Source: Histoplasma ohiense
Lineage: Eukaryota; Ascomycota; Eurotiomycetes; Onygenales; Ajellomycetaceae
Direction of reading: 5' to 3'
Length of the DNA stretch: 64,000 nucleotides
NCBI GenBank assembly: GCA_017607445.1
Contig: JAEVHH010000003.1
Span: forward strand, 6,200,001-6,264,000
Shown here: positions 23,412-34,522 of the stretch, in pieces
Layout of the letters: every line of letters starts with the position of its first letter
Position numbering within the stretch: the stretch's first letter is position 1
Translations under genes and position numbers: made by a program
The notes under the pieces: model-generated
What the model was told of the DNA's origin: nothing
The model's input: the letters and a program-made list of their open reading frames with translations, nothing else
Database searches by the model: none

Positions 23412-24670
23412 GCTTTGTTACTATGGGACTTGTTCAGTGGGATATCGGGAAACAGGTTTTTTGCGAGCAGCAGATAATCAGCATTGGATGGCCAATGTCA
23501 AGAAAGAGCTGTATTATCCTTCTGGGCCCAGCATCTATGCGGTAATTTTTTTTATTACTCTTTGTGTCGCGTCTAAAGTGGCTTGCTTCCCCGAAAAGAA
23601 CAGTTGGCATCGACATGTCATTTCTTCCTACATCACAACTTCAACATGAGCAACTGTCCTCATATTTCAAGTCTATATCTCACAAGTTATCTTAATCATG
23701 TAAGTATCTTTGGTTCTCATGTCTTCTGCATCGGTTCTGAAGCTTACCCATACTTAGCACACTCCCAACCGCCCATTCCAAGACTCTGGCAGGACATAAT
23801 TTTCTGATGATCGGCAGTATCATCGTGTGGAGATCAGTGGGTTCTATATCAGCGCGGTTCTATATCAATACTCTAGCACTACGTTGAGTGAGCCACAGCA
23901 ACTACAGTCGCCGTCAGAGAAAGCTCCCTCTCAAGGAATGTGTCTTGACTCTGCATCTCTGTTGACTGTGAATGTCACCTGCGACGCCTTTCCAAAGCGT
24001 AGCATGACCCCTCCACCGAAACTTTCACCGGTGGTGTATGGGCAGAAGCTAGAAAGGTTGAGCCTGCCCTAGATGTCTCTAATCCCACTCGACCCATCCT
24101 TTAGGGCCGCGGTCTCCACAAGTAAGGTAATCCGAGGCTTCGTGAAAGCGTGGGACAAAATGCAGGATGAGCGGGTTTAACCTTGGAGCAGCACATCGCT
24201 ATGGTACGCGTGCACGGTTGTTTACAGATGGTATGATGTGCAGTTCTTTGCTTCCTTAGGGGACTAAAGGTGGCATTTGGCGCTTTTTTATTTGTCTGTA
24301 ATACTTCTATTCTGGAACTCTGACATCGATGTTCTGGAGCCTTCTACACTATTATATCATCAATGCTACAACTCTCAGGTGGATTTTCATGCAGTATTTT
24401 TTACTGTATTGTAAAGAGACTCACTACCCTCTGTACAGTTTAACCATCACCGGAGTCGGCCCGCGTGGAACTGGCCTCCGCATTTGTCAGAACATATAGC
24501 CCCTATATCTTTCAAGACTTTCAATGCTCTTAGCGGAATCAATCCGAGGTCACAAGTCTTGTAGGACTAGTTGTAAAATAAAGAATCCATGATTGGCTGA
24601 GTGGGCGTTGGGGCATTATATATATATATATACATTACGCAGACACATCAATTCTATTTTCCAGCGCGCA
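23412..24670. other. Intergenic between the nuclease-like gene and the CX9C gene
   Basis: No gene supported. Short frames at 23401-24072 have no recognisable domain. A TA dinucleotide run lies at about 24617-24632. Confidence 0.55.
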
Positions 24671-25773
24671 TCACGAAAGAAACTTGCCAATCGTCTCACC
24701 AAACCACCCACTTAGCTTCTCCCGTCGCTTGTCGCGAGCTTGATGCTCAGCTTGTAACATCGGGCCGACTTCCTCAAAATATATGCTCTGTTGCGCTCGC
24801 TTTTGATGAAAAACTTGCAATTCTAACTCCCGCTCATGCGGCGTCATGTCCTTGAGCGGCTTTTTTAATTTCACGCCTGCGGGGAGGTTTTCGCTCCCAG
24901 GAATTTCGAGGTCTGGGCTTGCCGATTGAGGATTTACTGTTGCTGTAGTGGTTGCGGTGGTTGGAAGGGAAGGTGAAGGTGCAGAGGGAGTTGGCAAATT
25001 TTGTTTGAAGAGAGCTTGTGGAGGTGGGGGTTCGTTCCCTGCGGCTTTGGCTTCCTCTACTCGCTGCTCGTAGTCTAACATTTGATGATATAACTTATCT
25101 GCATGCATCTGGATTCGTTCTTCTTTATCCGGATCGAATTCGAAAGACGAAGCATATCCCAGGGCTTGGAGGAATTTCTGTTAGAACCAGACCAAACTAT
25201 TAGCATCCCTCTTAACCAGGGATAATAACATTGAAAATAAATAAAAAATCTAAGCAAAACAGGGAACAGAAAACATACAGTTTGCATTGTATAACATCTT
25301 GAGAATTTTGCGTTTTTCGTGCTGCACATCGTTGCTCGTTCCTTCACCGTTCCAGACTTGAAGCATAACGACAAGTCCAGCTGTTCCTCTGCGCAATTCT
25401 CTAGCGCCGCCTTGTTCAAAACATCCTTTCGCTTTTTGAATTGTTCAATCACCTTTTCTCCTGGTGACATGGGAGTCTCCGCTTGCGCAACGGGCCGATA
25501 GTCCTTCCAAAGGTGTGCATACCGGCCATCAGGAAAGAGAGAGGGGACCGAAGGTTTGTCGGCAGGGATGAATTCGTCGGCAGATGTCGATTGGGATGAG
25601 GATTGTTGGGTTTGTGGTTGTGTTGATGGAGATGAAGAGGGTGAATGAGGCTGGACTGTTGCAGGGTCATAACTTACGGGCGTTTCTTGCTGTAGAAAGT
25701 CTTTTAGCGATGGGTCAAGCTGCTTGGTGGGATCGCTCCCGTCCGAGGTACCCCAAAACCAGCCCATTACCAA
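24671..25773 (-). CDS. Twin-CX9C protein, Emi1-like (DUF3128 type)
   Basis: Two exons: 25773-25279 and 25177-24671; 333 aa from the first ATG or 331 aa from the second (MGWFWG), which looks the better start. Seen: MGWFWGTSDGSDPTKQLDPS, a Gln/Ser-rich linker, FPDGRYAHLWKDYRP, then two CX9C pairs at about residues 131-141 and 155-165 (C-AEEQLDLSL-C and C-STKNAKFSR-C), the helical segment KFLQALGYASSF, and a long charged C-terminal helix region (HERELELQVFHQKRAQ). The cysteine layout is that of Emi1-like proteins; yeast Emi1 is linked to early meiotic gene induction and mitochondrial function. Twin CX9C proteins are usually oxidised in the intermembrane space by Mia40, so mitochondrial location is inferred. 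Family call is moderately confident. Confidence 0.75.
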
Positions 25774-27858
25774 TATATATGTTCAGGTTTGGTATATATC
25801 TTCCTCAATTGGGGTACGCCGCTAGAAAAACAGAGATAATTACCATAGAAAGATCATCTGTTGTCTCCTGGTTTCCTTTTTCCGGGCGCGCAAATCGACA
25901 TGAAAATACAAAGTTTGAGCCGCTTCTATGAAGCCAAACCCTTTTTGGCCAGGGTATTTAACTAACTACACCCTATCATGTGCCCTCTAGGATCTCCAGG
26001 GCTTAGACATCGCTCGCCATACATCAACAGAAAGTGCGGAGGAATCTCCCTCTGTTCATAGACACCATTCCTCCAAGCATGCTCGATCAATCTCTAGCAG
26101 TACAATTTGGGTTAGATACCGCAGCGTTCGATGTATGTCTCTGGTCAGATGTCAAAGGCAGCCCCTACGAGTCCGTGAAACGGTGCGGTCTATTCACGGT
26201 CACTGCTCGTCTGTCTGGAGGGGACCATTTAGCGTAGACGGGGGCTGAAGGCATAGGACCTTTTTTTTTTTTCCTTTTCAACTTCATCCGAAAAAAGAAA
26301 GAAAAATGCAAAAGAATCTTCATGTCTGAGTTGTTTGTTAGTTAGAAGACTTCATTTCATGGCAATGAAAAAAATGCACATCTTCAGCATTCTGTTTCAA
26401 ATCTGAGAATTGAGAGCTTCTCTTTCAGAGGCTTTTTGTGAGATGTAGAGAAAATGATGAATATGAGAGTGCTCATTTCAGTGAGTCAGTGTTGCAACTC
26501 AGTCATCTGTAGTGCTTGCTGTTGAAGAATACTTTGTAGATTTAGATTATTGTCCACCACATTTGAATGTGATGAGTGCTTGTGAGATTATTTGTAGTTT
26601 ATTGTGATATCTAGAGACTAGAGTTGTAGTTCAAGATGGTTCTTGTACATACAGAGGGCGCTATCAAAAGAATTGCGCTGCCAAAAAGACAATTAGACAG
26701 CCTTTCTCTAACAATAGTTAAGCCTTCCAGGCACAGCAGCAGTGGCCCTCTAAAAGCCACACTATAGCCCCGCCATGAATGGCCATACATTGGGTCAGAA
26801 GTGGACACACAGCTCAATGAGCTGAGTTCTTTCAAGAGTTGCCATCTGGATCCTGTTTCTCTAATTTTGTATATATATAGAAATCTCTTCAGCTTAGCAC
26901 ATCTCCATGCCCTTCAGGAGGCCTCTGGGCCCGCGTCCGCTCTGGGACGTTAAATTTATACATACGGAGTACATACATACATACTAGACAGCGCCACAAA
27001 TCTTGGCAGAAATTCACACTGTATTTTATAGAGTGGCCGCTGGGACCATGAATTACACATCCAGTGGGACCAGGATCAGAATGGGAGTGTAAAGTGACTA
27101 GAATTATTAGAACATGAGTGAAATGGGACTAATAAATCTTGATATTTCATGTAAAAGTGACTGACTATCAAAAATAAGAACATGACCTGGGACTGACTAT
27201 GATTTTGACTGAGGTTTGGTCCCATTCTGATGATTATATAATACATATCTAGATATCAATCTGATGATATGATTGGTGGAGATATTACCTCTATCTATCC
27301 CTCACTGCTAAGCTATCTACCGCTGCCAATAGGGTAAATCATGGTCCTGTTTGGTCCCATTTTACAAAATGGGACCAGGACTGATAATTTATGACTAAAA
27401 CATGATCTGGGGCTAGAATTATAATATAAATCATGTAAAGTGACTGATTTGATAAACACTATATATGGGACCAGGACTAAGATATTTGAGAATGGGACTG
27501 AGGAAAAATTTGGTCCTGGTCCCATGCATGGTCACACGGCCCGTCTAGCACTGATAAACATGAAAATTTCAAACATACCCCTACATTTGTGAGTAGTTGT
27601 AAGGATGCTAATCCTCGAAGTAAACACCCATCCGGGGGCTTATGAAGTCGTAAGCTTACATAAAAACCCTTTTGCCTTAAGAGCCCGTTTCTGTGGCCGC
27701 CTCAACGAGTGCCCAACAATATTGAGGCCTGGCCAGGAATGAGCTTAAAACAGCGACGAAAATGGGATGCTCTGAGTGGCCCCACCCCTAAAGGCACTTG
27801 TCATATCGCGTCAGATCAGTCGCGCTCATCAATTGAGCATGAATGCCCCAAACCAGCG
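25774..27858. other. Intergenic, mobile-element-like DNA
   Basis: 2.1 kb without a defensible gene. It contains a TACGGAGTA word (26963-26971) and a roughly 507-base element with imperfect inverted ends (27035-27541, listed separately). The sequence about 26250-26900 is AT-rich and featureless. Confidence 0.6.
27035..27541. mobile_element. Putative non-autonomous inverted-repeat element
   Basis: The left end GGCCGCTGGGACCATG (27035-27050) is matched by the reverse complement of the right end (27527-27541), GGCCGTGTGACCATG. Inside are at least six copies of TGGGACCAGGA-like words on both strands and a perfect 12-bp arm palindrome around TGGTCCCATTTTAC (about 27352-27377). There is no coding capacity. 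Target-site duplication was not evident, so it may be a MITE or a composite of decayed repeats. Confidence 0.5.
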
Positions 27859-30219
27859 ATGAATCCAAGTATGATTGTGTTCTGCTCTTTATAGACATGG
27901 CTAATGCCAATTTCTAACTTCTGGATTGTGAACAGATCGAGAGGAGCGGCGGTTGATGCGCCAGCGTGGGGCAGGGTATGTCATCCATATCATCCATATC
28001 ATCCTGCACCAATGCCCATAAACACGAAAATAAATGAAACAAAACACTAGAAACTGATCTCTACCATTTGGTGTCAAGCAATCGCGCAGCAAAAGATATC
28101 GACTTTGGTTTTGGCACCGTCTTCGGTACTCCAAAAATACTTTCTCCGGGTGCGCCAGCACATGCATCTCAGCCGGAATCCACGATCCCGCGTACACGAC
28201 GATCCTCCTCCCGCAGGACGCCGACTCCAGATCGAAGGCGAATAACTTCCTCGCCATTACCCCGACAAACTCCTATCGGGACTCAAAATAAATCTTCCAG
28301 CAGAAGTACCCCTGAGAGCGGGAGAAACACCCGTCCACAGAGGACATCCATATTCGATATCCCACCGGATGATGGCGCAGATCCAGGACGAGAGCACAAA
28401 AGGAGAAGAATCTGTAAGTTCTTTGTAGGTTTTAAAAGGATATTTGTTACATTCGACGTATTACTTATTATTCAATCAAATACACAGTGCCTTTTGAGCC
28501 GATTCCAGAAGATACTGTAGTAAACAGCGAAAGCGAACATGTACACGAACCCGATACAAGAACGGCAGCAAGCGGCGCGAAACCTTTCCCCGATGAACCG
28601 TCCAATTTGGGTGAAGTTGGGCATGAATATCGCGCCTCCTTAACTGGACGGCATACGAAAGAAAATGGTACTCAACTGCCGGAGGGTCAGCCGGAACGGC
28701 AAAATGAAGAGCCTGTGGACATAACAATCGACAGAATACAGGAGAAGGGCGAGTCGAGGCCTCACAAAAAGAGTCTGCACCGGAGAAAAAGGAAATCAGT
28801 TGTTCAGGGACCTAAGCGGCGGAAAAGAGCTTCTCTTGTTGGCCAGCTGAGGACGGAGCCCAACCAGGAGGCCGAACCTGAACCTGGGCCATCGCCAGCG
28901 CCAATCTCAGGACCCGAACTTGAAACCGAGCAAGAATTCAGACCCGGACCGGGACCAGAGCCTGAACCACAAAGTGTAGAAGCCGAGGAAAGATATGGTA
29001 GAAGTCACACTATCGAACCTGTCGGACTCCGGAGACGGGATCCTAAGAAGAGGAAGTCTGTTCGGCAATTACTCACTAGACACAAACGACGTGGGACACT
29101 TGTTCACGCTCAAACCCAAGAGCATCAAAATGAGGAACAGATTACAAGGTCAGAGGAGCCGGACGAAAACTCTGTAGGTGATGACAATGAAGTAAATGCA
29201 GGCCACGAGGAGGGCGGTCAAAAGAGGAGCCCTTCGCCTAAGCAAACGACAAAGCCAAGACGAAAATCAAGGCGGACAGTCAAAGGACGAGGCCGTCAGA
29301 CACAACAGCCACAGCCAGAGCAAGTAGTAGAAGAATTACAGGAACCCAGCCAGTCGAGACCACCACAAAGAAAGCGACGCAGTCGAAAGTCATCTGAAGA
29401 ACCAAATGCTGAGGGCGAGCCAGAATCTCGCGGAGGCACCGTCCCTGTTATCGTACACCGTTTTGCCAACCTTTCAGCCCTCCGTAATGTTACTGGCGAT
29501 GACGAAGGTACCCCCAGTGAGACAGCTCAGCCGGATGACCCATTTGGCCGTCACAAATACCCCAGTCGTAGCGGGGTAAATCCGGCCGACGTCCTGGGTC
29601 AGATCTGCCGCGAGACGCTTGAGAAAACAATTTCCAAACTCGCAGAGGGTATCGAACAGGAATCAAATTCGGCGCGACGAGTGGAGTGGACGCGGAAGCG
29701 CAAAACGGTAGAATTGTTTGGCGTAGAACTTGAACAGCGGCTCTTCGATATGAGCGAGCTTCTAGATAGCAACTTCGTCTTGTCCGCGCGTCTGAAGAGA
29801 GAGAAACGGGATATGTCTTTTCTACGGAATCGGTTGGTTGAATTGCGGAAAGAGCGGGAGGACGTTGCGCTGCGGATAGACGAGGTACGGAGGAAGTATA
29901 CTGAGGATGAACATGTAAAAACGGTATGTCCTCAATTTCGACTTTCCCCCTAGAGCACATTTTTGGCTAACCATCAATTAATAAGGAACATGATAATCTT
30001 AATAATTCCCTCCACAATCTTCAGCTTGCGATTGATCGTGGCCGCAAAGTCGACGATGAGCCAGTCGCGCACCCTGTGATCGGCCTTGAGTTTCTGCTCC
30101 GCACAGTCGCTCACGATGTCAGCTCCACCGCCCCTGGGTCGCATGGAGGTATCTTGCATCATGTTAAAAGCTTCAATAATGAGCTTGAGCGCACGGCAAC
30201 TTTGCTGGAGCAATTATAA
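27859..30219 (+). CDS. Inner kinetochore CENP-U/Ame1-like protein with AT-hook-like basic region
   Basis: Five exons: 27859-27868 (10 bases), 27936-27975, 28079-28413, 28488-29923, 29986-30219; 684 aa. The N-terminus reads MNPNREERRLMRQRGAGNR then DIDFGFGTVFG, a short arginine-rich start followed by a long disordered region with RRR/KRR clusters, an E-P-G-P repeat (about residues 245-285) and a KPRRKSRRTVKGRGRQ AT-hook-like motif. The C-terminal 200 residues (NPADVLGQICRETLEKTI to LLEQL) are predicted helical/coiled coil and match the layout of fungal Ame1/Mis17, the CENP-U subunit of the COMA/CCAN complex that links centromeric nucleosomes to microtubule attachment. The tiny first exon is supported by the resulting in-frame join and good splice sites. 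Family call rests on remembered layout, so it is moderate. Confidence 0.72.
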
Positions 30220-31452
30220 ATGGGCACCCTCGCATGCGCAGTACCAGGGACTGTAATTCAATCTATGGTTTTATGCTACCTGTGATTTATTTATTCGATT
30301 TTGTTTGATTTTAGTTTACTTTGCCTTCTTTTTTTTCTTTTTTTTTTTTTTATTTATTTCTAGGAGCAAGATATACCCTAAGACAGTTCACGGTCGGTCC
30401 ATGACACAATGGAGATCTCTTGCCAAGATCTTCTCTTACTTTCCTTGTCATTTCTCGCTTAAGTAGGCGGCTTCTTCATCCTTCAGTTCTGCTTCCGCGG
30501 TTAACAGGTTGAGAACCTTGTCTAGGGGTATTTGCGGGGTAGCTTACTAGCAGTATTGGACGGGTTCGGCGTTTGCACGTTTGAGGAGTTAGTTGATGCA
30601 CATACATACCTTCATTGGTGAACCCTGGCAACCTGGAAGCCTAGGCGAAACATCTTTGAATCCAGGCATTACAGTTGAATGTAGCCATAATAAGAAATTG
30701 GACGTTGTGATATATCACGGCGAGCAGAACTCCCAAAGCACTTAACCATGAAATTAGAGAAACACAATAAAAATACAAACAACGCATATATTACTAATAA
30801 TACCTCTCTAGATGCTCTTGAAGTGATTGTATTGGAATCAAGTGTGGAGAATGGGGTTGAGAAGGGGATCTTGTACCGCGGTCAAACGTCCTTAGAACTG
30901 GAATCAACTGTAGGTAGACAAACCCCTTGCTTGTAACCTGAAAAAGAATGCGTATCTACGGGGATATGAACACCGGGTTGAGATGGTGTCTACAACCATC
31001 TTCTCAGGTTGTTCTCCGAGGTTTAGAGAAAGTACTTGAGTTGTCATGGAATATTGGACAAACATTTTATTATATATTAGTTGAACAGGAGGCTAGAGAG
31101 CTGTTTTGTGAAGTAAAATAACAGACATCAGAAAAGAGGGATAGAAATAAGCTAATCGATGTGATTGTTGTGGTGTAGAAATACGAATGGGATTTGGGAA
31201 CTCTCATAGAGAAAAAGGTTGCCAGCTTCAATCTTTTTGCAGGAGACATGAAGGAACTGACAGTGTAGTTATCACATAATTGATGCTCCATGTAACTACT
31301 CGTATGTATCATATCTCAGGTCATCGTGCTAGTTTTGTTGAAGTTAGGTGCAAGACTCCAAGGTTGAGCAGCCGCCTGTTGCCTCCAACCGATGACATCC
31401 GATCTGGGGCCACTTTGTGCCGGCATTGAGGGGCGAAATCACGCTACCTTAA
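30220..31452. other. Intergenic, convergent 3' ends
   Basis: AT-rich with a T-rich tract at about 30330-30360. Small frames (30748-30936, 31070-31312) show no domain. No gene seen. Confidence 0.55.
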
Positions 31453-32243
31453 CTACACAGCAGGGCTCACCGCGGGTGGTGCGATCATTCCCAGCGGCAA
31501 ACGCACAAACGTTGTCTCCGGGACCATCAATCCAGATGCACCCATATAGAAAGCGCCCAGGCCACACAGGAATGTGCATGCGCCTCCGACCTTATTCAAC
31601 CGCACAGCATTGGCCATACTGCTAGTCTCGATGAACTTGGAAAGCGAGAGGAAGAAGAAAGCGAGCACAAGGAAGACAAAGACGCCGATGGTCACGTAGT
31701 TGGTCCTCAGCGAAGCGACAAGGAACATTATGCTCAGGACACACCAGAAGAGTAGATAAATCCCCATCGCAAAGGAATAAGCCCGCTGATTGCCTACATA
31801 GGCATTCTTGATACCCAGGGAAGGGACCATGAACATCGCAAAACTAAGCCAAAAACAACCGTACGCGATGTGGGCCGTAGTGCCAAAAGTATTGCCGGTG
31901 GTGAATGCCATAATGCCAGCAATGACCTGTGCCATTCCACCAAAAAAGACTGCTAACCCAAAGGCAGCTTCAGAACCGCCAACGTCTCCTAAAGGGTTGG
32001 AGTCTGGGAGGCTGAACAGGGAATCAGCAAGTTACTGTAATGTATTGATGTCCAGAGTACGTACCCAGCCCCGCACTGATACAATGCCGTAACAAATGCT
32101 GTTGTCGCAAAGCCGAAAAGCCCAAGAGGAACAGGATTCCCCAGCTTAGGATATAAATGATTGGGTATGAGAACTGCGCTTCCTGTCGAGTGTTCCTTGA
32201 AGGAGATCCCTTCTGCGGAACTGCGGCGTTGTTTGTCCGACAT
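31453..32243 (-). CDS. ATO/GPR1-FUN34-YaaH family acetate transporter (paralogue 1)
   Basis: Two exons: 32243-32065 and 32011-31453; 245 aa. Plasma-membrane transporter family for acetate/ammonium (yeast Ady2/Ato, Aspergillus AcpA). Seen: the signature GNPVPLGLFGFATTAF near residue 37, GDVGGSEAAFGLAVFFGGMAQV, TTGNTFGTTAHIAYGCFWLSFA, and six hydrophobic segments, with a short C-terminus (PPAVSPAV). The N-terminal tail is only about 36 residues. The start at 32243 gives MSDKQRR; upstream in-frame codons lack an ATG close by. The second family member, at 43956-45152, is more like canonical AcpA. The substrate of this one could be a different short acid. Confidence 0.93.
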
Positions 32244-32569
32244 CTTGACGAATTTTTGGATTGTAAATGAATACGAGATACGAGAGTCCCAGAGTGATTC
32301 CAAGATATACCAATTAGAGCATCTAATCCCTCTTTATCTCTCTCTACCTGATGCGTCAATCTGTGGGGTCGGCAATAGCAGGAGATTTGTCCGTCTATCT
32401 GCCACATTTCTTGACAAGAGCACGAGTATAATTAGTTTATATCAAAGTTAATGTCGACTTGTCATCTCGCGGCTTTGGCACTTGTCAGCAAATCAGGTTC
32501 AAGTTCAAGTTCTTTATTATCAAGCAGACAGTAAAAAGAAGGCAAAGTTAACACCAGATATTATTTAAG

Positions 32570-32686
32570 TCTACAAGCGAATCGGCTCAAACAAACATAA
32601 CAAACATGTCGAGGTATCTCTACATACAAATTTGATGGGGCAGTACAAGGTGGCCGATTCGCTTATGTGGCCGACTCGCTTGTAGA
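32570..32686. mobile_element. Short inverted-repeat element (MITE-like)
   Basis: Left arm TCTACAAGCGAATCGGC (32570-32586) and right arm at 32670-32686, the reverse complement with one mismatch (16 of 17). The element spans 117 bases and has no coding capacity. A third related word, GTGGCCGATTCGCTTA, lies inside at about 32650-32665. It abuts the dispersed repeat copy B. Confidence 0.65.
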
Positions 32687-32693
32687 TTTTAGA

Positions 32694-32772
32694 TTTGGAT
32701 TGGTTCGTCCCCTTTAACTACTCCCAGCATGGCGCTGGTGGTGATCAAGCTCTTTGCCCCAGTGGCCTAACA
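32694..32772 (+). repeat. Dispersed repeat, copy B
   Basis: Second copy of the repeat at 21796-21870, with the same orientation and hairpin (CCAGCATGGCGCTGG) and small indels between the shared blocks. Confidence 0.85.
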
Positions 32773-34363
32773 TATTAATACAAGATTATCAGCCCATATG
32801 GATATCAATATTTAGAGAATCCCAGTGATGATATAGTTATACTATGTTAAGGAGTCTCATCTATAGTTAGTTAACTGTGACAATTCAACCTTGGATAATG
32901 AAAGTATAGAGCCAACCTATAACTAATTTAGTTCAACTCGACTCTCTATTACAATTACCTTTCTTATTTGATAGATCTGTCCTCCCAGATCTATGTGATT
33001 AATATGCTATCTGATTATAGTGATAATTCATAGCCACAAGATGATGGTAGTTGAAGTATACAGTTGCCCAAAGTCATGATGCAAGTTAAAAAACAAACTA
33101 TTTTGCATATACAGCTAGCTGTGTATTGCACTATTAACTAGATAAGATAGAGTGACATTTTCAAAATACAAGAGGCGATATGAAATCTTATCTCCCACAC
33201 TACCCGCTTGTGTAAAGGATATGTATGACCAACACACCCAGACTTTTTCCCTACTTCTGCGATTCAAGCGGTTTCACAATGTCGTACTTTCATGTCACCC
33301 TTGATGATATCCGCGCAATCTCATGACACCTTGAATCCATATATAGAAGGTTTGAACGCAATCTTGACTTCAATGCAACATATGCCCACATGCACCGGAT
33401 GTGGTCATGTAGTATTCGAAAGAGAAAAAAGGTCAAGAAAATATGACAATTTGGTGTGCTGACAGTCAAATTGAATTCCTGTGCCAGTCCGTATCAAATA
33501 GCTGACCTCATTTGTAACTCTCAGTGCCTGGCTCCCGTTGATAAGCAAATGCACATGGAACGACCAAGGTCACAAAACAAATGAATTCGTTGCAATACAG
33601 GAGCATTCCCGGCATTATAAAAGGCATACAAAAGCAAGTTTGAAAGGGGCGTCATATACACAAGTCTATCGTTTGTGGGAAGTTGTTGGATGCTCTAGGG
33701 CGAGGGTCCTCTAAACTATAACCTCTTTGATCTCGTCGTTCTGAACTCATTTGGCTGGTCCGCTGCGACAATCCGCATACCATTAGTATGGTCACTACAT
33801 TCAGAAAGGCAGAAGTGAAAATTACCTTAAGTTGCCATATCAGTCAGTGCTTTTCACGTGAGATCGAAGATATCCATTGAGATTTGAGTGCTCTGAAGAT
33901 ACTGTGATGTCACTTCCAGAGGCGCTTTGGAACTTCGGCAGCATCCTGCTTCAACTAAGGTCAGTGCAAACCCAGGTGAAAACCAGTTGAAGCAGATGAA
34001 CCATAGATTTGGTTCTATTCTCCACTCGGTGATAATATCACCAGCAGAACTCACTTTTGCAATGGAGGGAAGCAAACTCTCCTCGGGTTGTAAAGAGAAT
34101 ACCGCATCCCCCCATCCAATCTCAAAATGTCCTCAATAGGAACAATGCCCCTCCTACGCTCACTACGTTGCAGATCAACTTAAGCAGGCAAGCTACCAGA
34201 CTTGCCAAACTTGCGCTTCAGCTCCATGCAATGAGCCATCGAACCATAGCTTTCTGAGGCTTCGGAAATCCCGATTATAGTCTCCGTTCACACAAAAGTT
34301 TAGAAACCAAATACTAGTCAAAAATGGGAAAGAGAAAAAATATATCCAACGAATGAGGATGTA

Positions 34364-34365
<2 letters not shown>

Positions 34366-34402
<37 letters not shown>
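34366..34402. repeat. (TG)n microsatellite
   Basis: About 18 uninterrupted TG units in the gene desert. Confidence 0.97.
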
Positions 34403-34405
<3 letters not shown>

Positions 34406-34522
34406 AGAAGGTAAATTGATAACCAAAAACGGACCAGGCTCCTCAGGATTCCAAGAAAAAGGATCAGGATACAGTGGATCATCCTACTGATAAAGAAACT
34501 TCTTCTTCTCTGTTCGCCAATT

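Noticed and set aside
28068..28520. Gene starting at the first ATG of this frame
   Set aside because: A better model uses two upstream exons (27859 and 27936), which supply the family N-terminus.
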